Shown here: positions 48,470 through 59,100 of the stretch, one piece after another
How the letters are laid out: the number at the start of each line of letters is the position of its first letter
Numbering within the stretch: the first letter of the stretch is position 1
NCBI GenBank assembly: GCA_001986395.2
Contig: MQVO02000057.1
Coordinates: forward strand, 41,900-105,899
Length of the DNA stretch: 64,000 bases
Origin: Irpex lacteus
Taxonomy: Eukaryota; Basidiomycota; Agaricomycetes; Polyporales; Irpicaceae
Direction: 5' to 3'
Notes under the pieces: model-generated
The model's database searches: none
Told to the model about the DNA's origin: nothing
Seen by the model: only the letters and a program-made list of their open reading frames with translations
Position numbers and translations under genes: made by a program

Positions 48470-49886
48470 ATGTCCGCCGCCCCGAAGATCAAGCTTAACA
48501 ACGGCGTCGAGATTCCCGCCATTGGTCTCGGTATGTCTTGAACAGCTATTTGTGGATGTCTACATTGCACTTGGGAGTTTACTGATTAATCTTAATTCGC
48601 TGGACATAGGTACATGGCAATCCAAGCCCGAGGAAGTCATCAACGCCGTCGAGCATGCTTTGAAACATGGCTACCGGCACATCGACTGTGCCTGGGGATA
48701 CGGAAACGAGAAAGAGGTTGGCGAGGGTATTCGCCGATCCGGCGTCCCGAGGTCTGAGATCTTCGTACGTCTGCCTCGTCATTGTAGCATCATTATCATG
48801 AGAAGCGATGTTCTAAGTATTGATATTGCATTGGGAACGTAGATCACCAGCAAGCTCTGGAGTACCTGGCACCACGACGTTGAAGCCGCTTTGGACCAGT
48901 CGTTGGAGAGTCTCGGTGTTGACTACCTCGACCGTAAGTCGCAGAATAAACAACCTTCGGGTAGTATAGCCAGGACGCTGACAAATCACTAAATCTTATT
49001 GATAGTGTACCTTATCCACTGGCCGATCCACCTTAACCCGAAGGGGAACCACCCTAACTTCCCGACGAAGCCAGATGGCTCGCGTGACATTATTCACGAC
49101 TGGCCCATCTCGAAGACATGGGAGCAGTTCGAAGCTGTGCTTGCCAAAGGTACGTACAGCACTCTCCAACCGTCACCATTTCCGGCATCACCAAATACTG
49201 AAATGCGGATCTCACTCACATCCTCTCAATTCGAATTCGCTCAGGCAAAGTCAAAGCCATCGGAGTCTCCAACTTCTCCGAGAAAATCCTCGAACAACTC
49301 CTTCCTACAGCCAAAGTCATCCCCGCCGTCGACCAAATCGAGCTGCACTTGTACAACCCTCAACACGACCTCATCGAGTACTTGAAGGCAAAGGGCATCA
49401 CACCGCAGGCGTACTCGCCCTTCGGATCGACGAACTCGCCGTTGTTCGAGGATGAGGTCGCCGTTGAGGTTGCGAAACGCCATGGATTGAACACTAGCGA
49501 TATCTTGCTTGGATATTTGCGTGAGTGTTTCTTCTTGCGATTACGCTACACACTAGGTATACCGGACGTTAGTCTGACAATTAGTGTTCGAACTTTATAG
49601 TGAAGAAAGACATCGTCGTCCTCCCCAAATCTGTCACCCCGGCTCGTATCAGCGCAAACTACGACGGAGCACTCGCGGCTCTTAAGGCGCTGACGAAGGA
49701 GGATGTGGAGAAACTCGACAAGGTTGCGGCTGGTGGCAAGCAGAAGAGGTTCATCACGCCTCCGTGGGGTACGTTCATATCCTCATCTCAACATGCAAAG
49801 AGATGAGCTCATTGTGCGTGTCGTTAGGTGTCGACCTTGGATTTGCGAACTGGCCTGGTCAGACTCCGCTTCGTCCGACTCTCTAG
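48470..49886 (+). CDS. Aldo-keto reductase
   Basis: NADPH-dependent reductase of aldehydes and ketones, cytosolic TIM barrel. Seven exons (48470-48530, 48610-48764, 48843-48933, 49006-49149, 49245-49520, 49601-49768, 49828-49886) give 317 residues, the normal AKR length. Motifs: KLNNGVEIPAIGLGTWQS, GYRHIDCAWGYGNEKEVG with catalytic Asp and Tyr, ITSKLWSTWH with the catalytic Lys, LIHWPIHL with the catalytic His, AIGVSNFSEKILEQLL, PAVDQIELHLYNPQHDLIEY, QAYSPFGS and IVVLPKSVTPARI for the cofactor phosphate. The tetrad D/Y/K/H is complete. The closest known group is fungal glycerol or xylose-type reductases; the exact substrate is not decided. It lies between the two MAPEG copies with ALDH, which could oxidise the same kind of aldehydes. 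Confidence 0.95.
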
Positions 49887-50195
49887 GGAGGAGGAGGAGA
49901 GGAGGAGGCTACGAGGAAGTTTGGGCTTGTGAGAAATTATTAAATAAGGGTTAAAGAAGAGGAAGAGATGTATTATACTGCAGCTGCCATCTGTAGGAAT
50001 CTAGTCGATGAATAGTGAAAGTTGTCATTACGATGTGTTGAGGCTGAGACTAATATCGTTGTGCTGATGCCGAGGAGACCTTACTATACGTAGAGGGATT
50101 GGTGACAGAGTAGCAATTGTAGCGATGGTAGTATGGTACAAATGTCAAATGTCGCACGGAATCCGGGTCGTACCCTACAGACTCCCTAGAAATCT
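49887..50195. other. Intergenic region left of the LTR element
   Basis: Holds the AKR 3' region. It ends with AATCT (50191-50195), the left copy of the target-site duplication of the LTR element. Confidence 0.6.
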
Positions 50196-50484
50196 TTTTG
50201 TAGTTACGCAGGCGCTGACGACTGATGGGGGAAAAGTACTCGAATGAACGCTTATATTTTATCTACGGATTTACAGTGTATTTATGTATACTAGAATAGG
50301 AGCTAATAGGAGCTATTACTATAAACGGGTTTGTTACTGTTTTCTCTACGGGTTATCTTTAGGTTAACGATCGAAAGCGGAAATACTAATTAAGTAATAA
50401 AAGATCGGTCTGGAACGGCGGATACAAAATGGGAAATGGACGGGAGTCGGGATTACGGGGTTACGAAAACGCCGAATAACAACA
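50196..50484 (-). repeat. 3' LTR
   Basis: 289 bp. On the minus strand it starts TGTTGTTATTCGGCG and ends TAACTACAAAA. It differs from the other LTR only by A for G near its end (50202). Confidence 0.92.
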
Positions 50485-50493
50485 CTCCCCCTC
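50485..50493 (-). other. Polypurine tract
   Basis: GAGGGGGAG on the minus strand, immediately before the 3' LTR TGTTG. The position and composition are those expected for priming of plus-strand DNA synthesis. Confidence 0.75.
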
Positions 50494-50526
50494 AACGAGC
50501 TGAGCGTGTGAACGGGCGCGAGTTGC

Positions 50527-51318
50527 CTAGAAGGCGTACTCCTCGAGAGTGTCGGCAGTGGCGACGACAGCGGTAGCGCTGGCCGGCTTTTCGGGTTCGT
50601 TGCATTCCGGACGGATGTGACCTTCTTTCCCGCACTTGTGGCAGTTAATGCCCTTGCGGAATTTCTTCTTGCCAAATCGGGCAGTCGCGTTGAATGCTTG
50701 GTCGGGTCCTCGTGCCTTGCGTCGGGCATTGTCTTGAGTGATGCGAGAAATGATGTCGGAGGAAGTGAGATCGTCGTTGATGACGACGGAGGTGACTAGA
50801 CCATCCCAGGAAGGAGGGAGTGCGGAGAGAATGCACATGGCGAGATCATTGTCGGAGAGTGCCGAAGTGTTCTCCCCCTTAATGAGGTTGAACTCGACCC
50901 AGAGGCGCTTGATCTGCCTGATCGCAAGATCCAGATCGTCGGTCTCTTCCATACGGTAGCTGAATAGCTGTCTGCGAGTTGTAATGCGGGCTACACCGCC
51001 CTGAGATGCGAATACGTTCGCCAAGGCGTCCCACGCCTGCTTCGAAGTCGTAGCGGAAATGACGTGCAACAGCATGTCGTTGTTGATGCGGAGACGAATC
51101 GCGGTAAGCGCGCGGCGATCGGCCTGATCCCATTCGGCGGTATCACCTCTCTTGGGCGAGGGAGCTTCGCCAGAGACGTACTTCCATAATCCTTGATCAA
51201 AGAGGATATCGGAGAGCTGGGTGCGCCAAGGAATGTAATTGTCTGCGCCGCTGAGGGGTGGAATACGGAAGGATGAAGAGGAGCCATAGTAGGCGGGAGT
51301 GGTGGTAGTGTCGGCCAT
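50527..51318 (-). CDS. Copia-type Gag protein with zinc knuckle
   Basis: One uninterrupted frame of 263 residues, unlike the intron-rich host genes. It starts MADTTTTPAYYGSSSSFRIP and contains LSGADNYIPWRTQLSDILFD, WDALANVFASQGGVARI, LKRLW-like IKRLWVEFNLIKGENT and LSALPPSWDGLVTSVV, the order typical of Ty1/copia Gag (UBN2/Retrotran_gag). The C-terminal CCHC zinc knuckle is CHKCGKEGHIRPEC. It should form the virus-like particle and package the element's RNA. The frame is intact. The stop lies 42 nt before the 3' LTR, leaving no room for pol. Confidence 0.95.
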   Translation of the reverse strand: MADTTTTPAYYGSSSSFRIPPLSGADNYIPWRTQLSDILFDQGLWKYVSGEAPSPKRGDTAEWDQADRRALTAIRLRINNDMLLHVISATTSKQAWDALANVFASQGGVARITTRRQLFSYRMEETDDLDLAIRQIKRLWVEFNLIKGENTSALSDNDLAMCILSALPPSWDGLVTSVVINDDLTSSDIISRITQDNARRKARGPDQAFNATARFGKKKFRKGINCHKCGKEGHIRPECNEPEKPASATAVVATADTLEEYAF

Positions 51319-51523
51319 AATTGCCTTTTCGGGAAGTGGTGGAGATAGAGTGTGATGGGCGGTGATGGAAGTGATGGGGATAATAAAGTTGGCCTACGGG
51401 CGTACTGCCGGCGTCAATCGCCACCCAGATAAGATAAGATTCGGCCTACGGGCACAATGCCGACCTAGTGTCGCCGCGAGAGATAACGAGTGAAGCGAGA
51501 GTAGAGCAAGTCGTTTAGAGCGC

Positions 51524-51536
51524 GGGGCTCATAACC
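51524..51536 (-). other. Putative primer-binding site, half-tRNA type
   Basis: GGTTATGAGCCCC adjoins the 5' LTR on the minus strand. Its complement GGGGCTCATAACC has CAT in a loop-like context, as in the anticodon arm of initiator tRNA-Met. Copia and Ty5 use such a cleaved half-tRNA primer. Assignment to this tRNA is from memory of the motif, not from a search. Confidence 0.6.
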
Positions 51537-51825
51537 TTTTGTGGTTACGCAGGCGCTGACGACTGATGGGGGAAAAGTACTCGAATGAACGCTTATATTT
51601 TATCTACGGATTTACAGTGTATTTATGTATACTAGAATAGGAGCTAATAGGAGCTATTACTATAAACGGGTTTGTTACTGTTTTCTCTACGGGTTATCTT
51701 TAGGTTAACGATCGAAAGCGGAAATACTAATTAAGTAATAAAAGATCGGTCTGGAACGGCGGATACAAAATGGGAAATGGACGGGAGTCGGGATTACGGG
51801 GTTACGAAAACGCCGAATAACAACA
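51537..51825 (-). repeat. 5' LTR
   Basis: 289 bp, same sequence as 50196-50484 apart from one base. It should carry the element's own promoter; no clear TATA box was assigned. Confidence 0.92.
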
Positions 51826-51937
51826 AATCTAAAGGATACAGATTCATCAATATTCAATCCGTGATTGGATGAGCGACGGAAAGGCTGCCAAGAAGACGTA
51901 AACAAGATAGAACATCTGTATTCTATCCCGTCGGTGG

Positions 51938-51961
51938 GCGGCGGCGGCGGCGGCGGCGGCG
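51938..51961. repeat. (GGC)8 trinucleotide microsatellite
   Basis: Pure GGC repeat of about 24 bp in non-coding DNA, about 110 bp right of the LTR element. Confidence 0.85.
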
Positions 51962-52366
51962 CTATGCCGCTCAGTGCTAGTCCGAGTCACATCATGATGA
52001 GTGAGTGACCTCGTGAGTCGTCGACGTCACGGCGTATAGGCTCGCGTTAACCATCCTCTATCTAGCTCTATCATCGTACCTAACCCCGTACTGCTTTTGG
52101 CAACCTCTGATCTATATCTTGTGCGATAATAGCAGGGTCAATCCCAGTTAGTCTGTTCCTAGCAGTGCATCTGTACGTGAACGCTGTGTCAAGCACCAAC
52201 ACATGTTTGGTATGCATAGTTTCTTTCGGCGACCATACTAAGCGAACTGAACATCTCTACGGCCCAATGTTGCCACCCAAGCTTTTCAGGAGGCGATTGT
52301 GCTGCCAGAGTCTACTCACGCGTACGGGATAGTCAGCAGCCGTGACGCCCCATGTGAACCTCAGGC

Positions 52367-52373
52367 ATATAAA
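52367..52373 (+). promoter_or_regulatory. TATA box of the ALDH gene
   Basis: GGCATATAAAGCC, about 70 nt before the ATG at 52440. Confidence 0.55.
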
Positions 52374-52439
52374 GCCTTCACTTGATTGTCTTGTGCCGAG
52401 TCACCAGTTCCCAGAAGTGTTACCGCCACTGACTCCTCA

Positions 52440-54413
52440 ATGACCACGACATACTCTCATACCCCCATTCAGGCGATACCTGCTGTGCGCAAGCATCCAT
52501 CGTCATTCGTCTCTATCGCTTACTGACCACGTGTGATAGATTCATGCCAGGCTGAACGCTACGTTCGCCTCTGGCAAGACCAGGCCGTTAGCATGGCGCA
52601 GGCAACAGCTGCAGCAGCTCATACGCATGTTCCAGGAGAACAAGAAGGCAATGGAGCACGCGCTCTGGCTAGACCTTCGCAAGCCTGACCAAGAATCCGC
52701 TCTCATGGAGATTGCAGGCATAGTCGGCAATGCCAATCTTGCGTTGGCCAACCTCGAGGAGTGGACGGCTCCCGTCAAGCCGTCAGTCTCGGGGGGTCAC
52801 AGTAATTGGAACCCAGTTATCCATCAGGTACCAAAGGGCGTTATTCTATTGATATCGTACGTACTCCTACAACTCGCCTGTGGGGGTGCAGTACGTCCTA
52901 ACGTTTCTGGGGATTAGGCCCTGGAACTATCCATTCACTTTGACGTTCAAGCCCTTTGTTGGCGCGGTCGCAGCGGGCTGCCCGGCGGTGTTGAAGCCGT
53001 CAGAGGTTACTGCAAACTGCGCGGCCTTGATGGCAGAGCTCGTTCCAAAGTACTTGGATCCAGATGCCTATGCTGTGGTGAATGGAGGTGTCCCTGAGAC
53101 GACCGCTCTTCTGAACCTTCGCTGGGACCATATTTTGTATACTGGCGGGGTCTCCGTCGGGCGGATCATAGCCGCGGCAGCGGCGAAGCATGTTACTCCT
53201 GTTACTCTTGAACTGGGAGGAAAGAGCCCTGTAGTGGTCGATGCGGGGTATGACCTTGATCTCGCGGCAAAGCGTATGCTGTTTGGCAAAGCTCAGAATT
53301 CAGGCCAAGTACGCTTGCTTTGCTCATTTGACATAGCGCTCGGGATCGTCTGACTCTTTTGTTAATTCATTGCAGTTGTGCGTTTCTCCAGATTACACCC
53401 TCGTCCTGCGCTCCGTCTACCCTCAGTTCCTGGAGGCTCTCAAGGGAGCATACAAAACCTTCTGGCCCAATGGCGCGCTCGCCCCTGGTACGAAGTGGGG
53501 AAAGATCGTCAATGAGCAACATGCGACCCGTCTGTTGAACCTGCTGAAATCCACCAAGGGCCAAGTTCTCTTGGGAGGCAAACACGAGAAACTCGAGGCC
53601 GGGACGAGGATTGAGCCGACGTTCATCACGGAAGTTGGGTTGGACGATCCCTTGATGGAAGAGTAAGTGACGTGCTGTACCGAATCGCAATTACAGTAAA
53701 CCGCTCACCAGGAAAATTCTTGCCCCGTAGTGAAATCTTTGGCCCTATCCATCCTATTCTTGCTGTGGACAGCATCGACGAAGCCATTGAGATCATCCGT
53801 AGCTTGTACGTGATCAGATGCCATTTCAACTGTAGTAGTAACCTGACAATACTTTCTTGCGTAGACCCAAAACGCTGACTGTATACGCGTTCACCAATAA
53901 CGAGCAGACGAAGAAGAAACGTGAGCTCCACTTGTTGTCTGGAGACAGGCTGGCTGACCCTTCCTTGACAGTGCTTGACCGAACTGATAGTGGAACTCTG
54001 CAGTTCAATGACACAGTTTCCATGCTGGGAGGTGAGGCGTGTGCTACGATTGAAACAGTAGCCAGATGTTGACGCATCCGCTCTATTTAGCTGATGATCT
54101 TCCATTTGGTGGGCGAGGCACCTCAGGCTGTAAGTGGTCATTGCATGCCGCCGCTCGTTGCCACACACTCATGGATAAGCTCTCTAGATGGCGCCTGGCA
54201 TGGACACTGGTCGTTCAAGACCTTCTCTCAAGAAAGGACACAATTGGACGTACCGGCTTCGTACGTTGATAACTCGCGGCATATCGCTGACTATTGCACG
54301 TATTAACCGCACGTTATAACTTTAGGGAGGAGCCCAACTTCGCTGCCCGGTACTACCCATATACGCAGGAGAAATACGAGATCATGAGCTCGTTGTGCTA
54401 TCCCCCAAGTTGA
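52440..54413 (+). CDS. Aldehyde dehydrogenase, ALDH3-like (class 3)
   Basis: Oxidises aldehydes to acids with NAD(P). Ten exons total 1428 nt, 475 residues, normal for ALDH3. The start [18 protein letters not shown] is joined to [20 protein letters not shown] by removing 52493-52550, an intron with a GC donor (AA then GCATCC), a CTGAC branch site and a CAG acceptor. Later pieces: [73 protein letters not shown] with the general-base Glu, and [11 protein letters not shown] with the catalytic Cys, [30 protein letters not shown] and [10 protein letters not shown]. All catalytic residues are present. ALDH3 enzymes often end in a hydrophobic anchor; here the end ([12 protein letters not shown]) is short, so a soluble form is likely. 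Confidence 0.93.
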
Positions 54414-54785
54414 ATTTGCAAGAGAGCGTGTATGCTTCACTGGAAGATTACTCTGAGCCGTACCTTTGTAAGAATTTTGTACGTGTTTGACGGTGTAGGG
54501 ATGATCAGACATGCCGCAATGTAATACCAGGCACACAATTTATGCCTCATCGCTAGCAAATTACTGTTACTGCAATCTCACCATACTTCGGCCCAATCAG
54601 CTCGTTCAGCACACATGCTCGGGTTCTCCAACGACATTCTCTGGTACTCTTCCGATGGTACTGTCGAACACCAACATGAAAGTGAAGAGGGCACAAGTTA
54701 GGCTGATTGAGAGTATAGCTTGTTGGCTGACTTGATGAGGATCGTGAGGGGTAACGCTGTAACGAGGAACAAAGAATTAACGAGG
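54414..54785. other. Convergent 3' intergenic region
   Basis: Between the stops of ALDH (plus) and the right MAPEG copy (minus). No gene seen. Confidence 0.55.
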
Positions 54786-55620
54786 TCAGTGTCGTGGATA
54801 GCAACAGGAATAGTATGTCGAAAACGTACAGAGCCCGATGAAGAACACCGCGGTGCTATATAACAGATGACAGTTTTTAGTAATGCGAGTGAGTAATAGT
54901 GTCGATAGAATGATGAAAGGTACGCACCGCATTCTGCTCTGAGCGGGAGTCTTCTGGTTAACGTATACGTAGTTGTACAATACGCGCGTGAGGACGCTGA
55001 GTAAATTCGTAGATTCAGAAGTGTAGTGGTCACTATGGCATAGTACGACGAGCATAGCGTGAGACGTACTAAGCGAACGAAAACTGGTTCAGCGTCCTAT
55101 GGGACAAGCATGCGATATGTCCCGCGAGCTATATAACGTCGGTACCGAAAATACGCGTATAATCGCGGTATGAGAACTCACAACAGCAGCGAACCACAGA
55201 GGTAGGTTCTCCATGCCATTCTATGAGTCGGTGTTCGTCTTAGCCTGCAGGGCGAGTTTACCATAGCATCCTAGTACTCACGAGGTGTGCGCCTTCATAT
55301 CGAGCGGCGAGTTCAGCTGTGGCTTTGTCCGCGCCAGCAGCTGTCCTTGCACGCTCAACATTTTGTCGAGGTTGAAGACTAAATAATTTAATTTAGAAGG
55401 GACAGATAGTCAAGTATGACGCGAAAGGCGCACTTGTTGAATCCTCCTGGGCTACGCGAGAGGAGTCCAGTCTAAAGAGGAGGATACGCATATTAATACC
55501 ACAGCTTTGCCATTAGTTGCTTGTAGTAGTGCTCGCCTTCAGCATTACAGGATAGAACGCAGTGAACCATACTGCGGGAAGAGAGTAGAGGGAAAGCGCG
55601 CTGTCGAGGTTAAGGGACAT
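54786..55620 (-). CDS. MAPEG-family membrane protein (intact copy)
   Basis: Small multi-helix ER or outer-membrane protein; relatives conjugate glutathione or reduce lipid peroxides. Exon 1 (55620-55537) encodes MSLNLDSALSLYSLPAVWFT then AFYPVMLK; exon 2 (55471-55434, 38 nt) TGLLSRSPGGFN; then LQPRQNVERARTAAGADKAT, AELAARYEGAHL, NGMENLPLWFAAV, TLNQFSFA-like, VLTRVLYNYVYVNQKTPAQS and FFIGLCTFSTYYSCCYPRH. The N-E-R-A-R and E-N-L motifs are typical of MAPEG. The first intron (55536-55472) has a GC donor (AAG then GCGAGC) where the left copy has GTAAGC, so splicing could be weak. Exon joins near 55060-55140 are less certain. The left copy (44515) is frameshifted, so this may be the only working one. 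Confidence 0.8.
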
Positions 55621-55694
55621 GGTCACGGTGTTTGTGATGGATGCTGGTAAGGAGAAAAGGGGAGTTGGACACGACAACTACCATAGCTCTTGCT

Positions 55695-55702
55695 TTTATA
55701 TG
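55695..55702 (-). promoter_or_regulatory. TATA box of the intact MAPEG gene
   Basis: CCATATAAAAGC on the minus strand, about 77 nt before the ATG at 55620. The left copy has GGGTATAAAAGG at about 65 nt. Confidence 0.6.
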
Positions 55703-55846
55703 GTGCACGGTACCTATGAGGCCGTGATGAGTTCGAAACATGTTACTGTAGCCTACTTACTACTATACAGGACCTGGAAGTACCTCGAGTGTTAGCAATA
55801 CTGCATCGCGACCGACATCAAACTGATCTTCGCACGGTCAGGTTTG

Positions 55847-55890
55847 AACCGGCTCAGCTGACAGGGAGACACGGTTCGGTTCAGCTGTGA
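55847..55890 (-). promoter_or_regulatory. Promoter block shared by both MAPEG copies (right)
   Basis: On the minus strand: CACAGCTGAACCGAACCGTG, then TCTCCCTGTCAGCTGAGCCGG. It matches 44291-44340 with a few differences and lies 225-270 nt before the ATG. It shows that the inverted duplication included the promoter. Confidence 0.5.
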
Positions 55891-56130
55891 TTATGGGTGT
55901 GACTATGTGAACCGGTACAAGGAAGCGCGTCTGTGACATCTCGCGACGCGTGAACCGTCACGCTCAGGCTCAGGCTCTGACTGTCTGCCGCGGACTACGA
56001 CCACGCCTATCGAAGCCCTACTGAAGTAAGTCCTCTCAATATAACTGCCTTTTCGGGCAGTTTCTCGCTCTGTACGCCTTCTGAACTATATCATTAGGCT
56101 CCAATTGAGCTATCAGGGTAATACTTGACT

Positions 56131-59100
56131 ATGCCGCTCGTGCGCATCGAAGTATGCGACTTCAAGTCCTACAGGCAAGCAACACATTCATTGAAGCACA
56201 ACCGTCACTCACCTTACTTCTCCAGAGGACACCAAACAATAGGACCATTTGACAACTTTACCTCCGTCATCGGCCCCAATGGCGCGGGCAAATCCAACCT
56301 CATGGACGCCATCTCTTTTGTGCTCGGTGTCAAGTCTGCACAGCTGCGTAGCAGTCAGCTGAAGGACCTCGTTTATCGCGGACGCAGGCTCGCGAGGGGA
56401 ACCCAAGAGGGGTCTGAAGCGACTCAGCAAGACGAAGAGGAAGAGGAAGGTGACGCGGAGGGAGAGGGGACGGCGAAGAAGGCGTGGGTTTTGGCCGTCA
56501 TCAAGGACGCGAAGGGCAAGGAGTGGCAATTCCAAAGAACGTACGTTGCCACTCTCAATGGTTACGTGTGGCTGTACTGATTATTCATGAAGTATTTCGA
56601 CAACCGGTGCATCTGAGTACAAGCTCAACAACCGCACAGTCACATATAACGCATACAACGCCCAACTCATCGAGCTCAACATTCTCGTCAAAGCCAAGAA
56701 CTTCCTCGTCTTCCAAGGAGACGTCGAAGCCGTCGCCTCCCAATCACCCAAAGAGCTCTCGCGGCTCATCGACCAAATCAGCGGGTCGCTCGAGCTAGCT
56801 GGGGAGTACGAGAAAGCCAAAGAGGCACAGGAACGAGCAACGGAGAACGCGACGTTCAACTTCAACAAGCGACGCGGTATCGCGGGCGAGATCAAGCAGT
56901 ACAAAGAGCAGAAAGGCGAGGCGGAGCGGTTCGAGGCGCTGATGCAGGAGAAGGACGAGCTGATTCTGAGGCGGACGCTGTGGAAGTTGTTTCATATACA
57001 GGAGCAGCTCTCCGCGCATGCTGAGGAGATTAAGAAGCAGAATGGTGTGTTGGTGGATTTGAGGAGGGAGCATAGGACGCACGAGGCGGAGCTGGAGAGG
57101 GCGAGGCAGGAGCAGGCGAAGGCGAGGTCTTCGGTTATGTCGAAGGAGAAGCGGATCAAGAAGGCGGAGAAGGCGTTGGAGGGCAAGGTAAGTGTCTTAT
57201 CCCAGCTCTTGCGTGGGCTGTGTTATACTGACTGTGCGGCACGTAGCGTCCGGAACTGGTACAAGTTGAAGCTCAGATAGCGCACTCGACGCGTAAACGA
57301 GATAACGCGCAGAAGATGATCGAGCAGGTTACGAAGGACGCCGAGAAGCAACGCGCCAAGCTTGCGTCTCTTCAGAAAGATTTGGAGGACGTCAGACAGG
57401 CTGCTGACGCTGCGCAAGAGGCTCAGAGACGGGCTACGCAGGGGAGCCTTGCTTTGAGCGAAGAGAATTTGGAGGAGTATCGTCGTCTGTGCGTATTTTT
57501 CCTAATAGCCACTGGATAGTTCGCGAAGCTGATTATTTACTGACTATATGCGTATGTAGGAAAGCGCAGGCGAGTGTCCTCGCAGTGGCCGAACGTCAGT
57601 CCCTGGAGACGCTCTCGAGAGATGAGAAGACGGCTGCGCGTACGCTCGCACAGGCGAAGGATAAACAGGAGCAGCTAAACGCGAAGAAGGCAAAGCTGGT
57701 CGAGGACGAGGAGAACGCCAAGCGGCGCAGAGTCGAGGTCAGTATCAGTTCCATTTATAATATTAAACTGGGTGTATGCATCGAAATTGATGTTCTGACT
57801 CATAACCAACGCACAGCTCGAAGAAAAAGTCGCGCAGCTCAACTCCGACCTGACAAAAGCTCGCCAAGAACTCGACAACCAACAAGCCGAGCGCACGCGC
57901 ATCACCCGACTCGAAACCGAGATCAACGAGAAGCTCGTCGACGTGCACAACAAGCTCCTCCAAGCCGGCGTCGACCAAAAGCAGTCCGAGCGCGAGGCGA
58001 AGTTGAAGGAGACGTTGCAGAGTCTGCAGAGGATCTTCCCTGGCGTGAGGGGACGCGTTGTGGATCTTTGTAAGCCGACGCAGAGGAAGTATGAGCTTGC
58101 GGTGGAGGTTGTGCTGGGACGGAATGTGGATGCTGTTGTTGTTGATGAGGAGAAGACTGCGATTGATTGTATCGAGGTGCGTTCTTTTCCTCATTCTGTA
58201 CACTCGATTGTTCTCCTCACTGACGAATGGGATGGTATGTAGTACATGCGAAACCAACGCGCAGGCCAAGCGACCTTCATCCCTCTCGACACCATTGCCT
58301 CCAAACCCATAAACGACAAATTCCGCTCCTTCGCCAAGGGGGCCCGTCTGGCAGTAGACGTCGTGCAGTTCGACCCGGCAGTGGAGCGCGCGATTCATCA
58401 TGCGTGCGGGAGTGCGCTGGTGTGTGATAGTATCGAGGTGGCGCGCTTTGTCTGCTTTGAGAGAGGCCAGGAGGTTAAGGCTGTCACGCTCGATGGGACA
58501 GTTATTCATAAGAGCGGACTTATGACTGGTGGAAGGAGTACACATGGGAATGGGAAGAAGTGGGAGGAGAAGGACGTCCAAGGTTGGTACTTCTGATCCT
58601 TGCGCACCATACGGGCGAGTTTCTGATTGGTCTCGTATTTGTATCTTGCTTGATCGCACAGGTCTTCAACGCGTACGAGACAAGCTCCTTGCGGACATGC
58701 AAGAGCTGAACAAGAACAAGCCGCGTGGTAAGGCGGACGATCTTCTTCTCGCTGAGATTACGCGTCTTGAGCCTGCATTGGCGGTTGCGAGAGATGACCT
58801 GGTATGTGCTCAGCAGTCGCTTGCTTTACTGTCCCAATGGTGATTTCTCATATGGGTGATAATATCTCATAGAGCGCATGCAAACTCCGGCTTACTGGTA
58901 TCAAAGATGAGATGAAGCACGTCAACCAGGCTCTACGACAACTCCAGCCTGAGCTTCGCGAGGTATGTCGCGTGACCAGTTTTCAATCGAACGCATTATC
59001 GCTTACTGAAGAACCATGCTCATATAGGCGGAAAAAGCGCACAATGCCCTGCGCGAGCAAATTGACGCACTGCGTACGGCGATTGACGAAGCAGAGAGTG

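Larger units (their letters stand above)
50191..51830 (-). mobile_element. Non-autonomous gag-only LTR retrotransposon (Ty1/copia type, TR-GAG-like)
   Basis: Two 289-bp LTRs (50196-50484 and 51537-51825) flank a 1052-bp interior that encodes only a Gag protein; there is no protease, integrase or reverse transcriptase. AATCT is duplicated on both sides (50191-50195 and 51826-51830). The LTRs differ at a single base by eye, so insertion is recent. The element reads on the minus strand, so the right LTR is its 5' LTR. A purine tract GAGGGGGAG adjoins the 3' LTR and a probable tRNA primer site adjoins the 5' LTR. It must rely on enzymes from an autonomous relative elsewhere. It inserted between the AKR and ALDH genes. 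Confidence 0.93.
51826..52439. other. Intergenic region with GGC microsatellite and ALDH promoter
   Basis: Begins with the right target duplication AATCT. It contains about eight GGC triplets (51938-51961), otherwise unremarkable sequence, and ends with the ALDH TATA box. Confidence 0.6.
55621..56130. other. Divergent promoter region between MAPEG and SMC1
   Basis: About 510 bp shared by two genes that start in opposite directions. The SMC1 side has no TATA box that I can see, as expected for a housekeeping gene. Confidence 0.55.

Noticed and set aside
57763..58659. Minus-strand frame of 298 codons inside SMC1
   Set aside because: Antisense of SMC1 hinge exons, whose coding direction is unambiguous.
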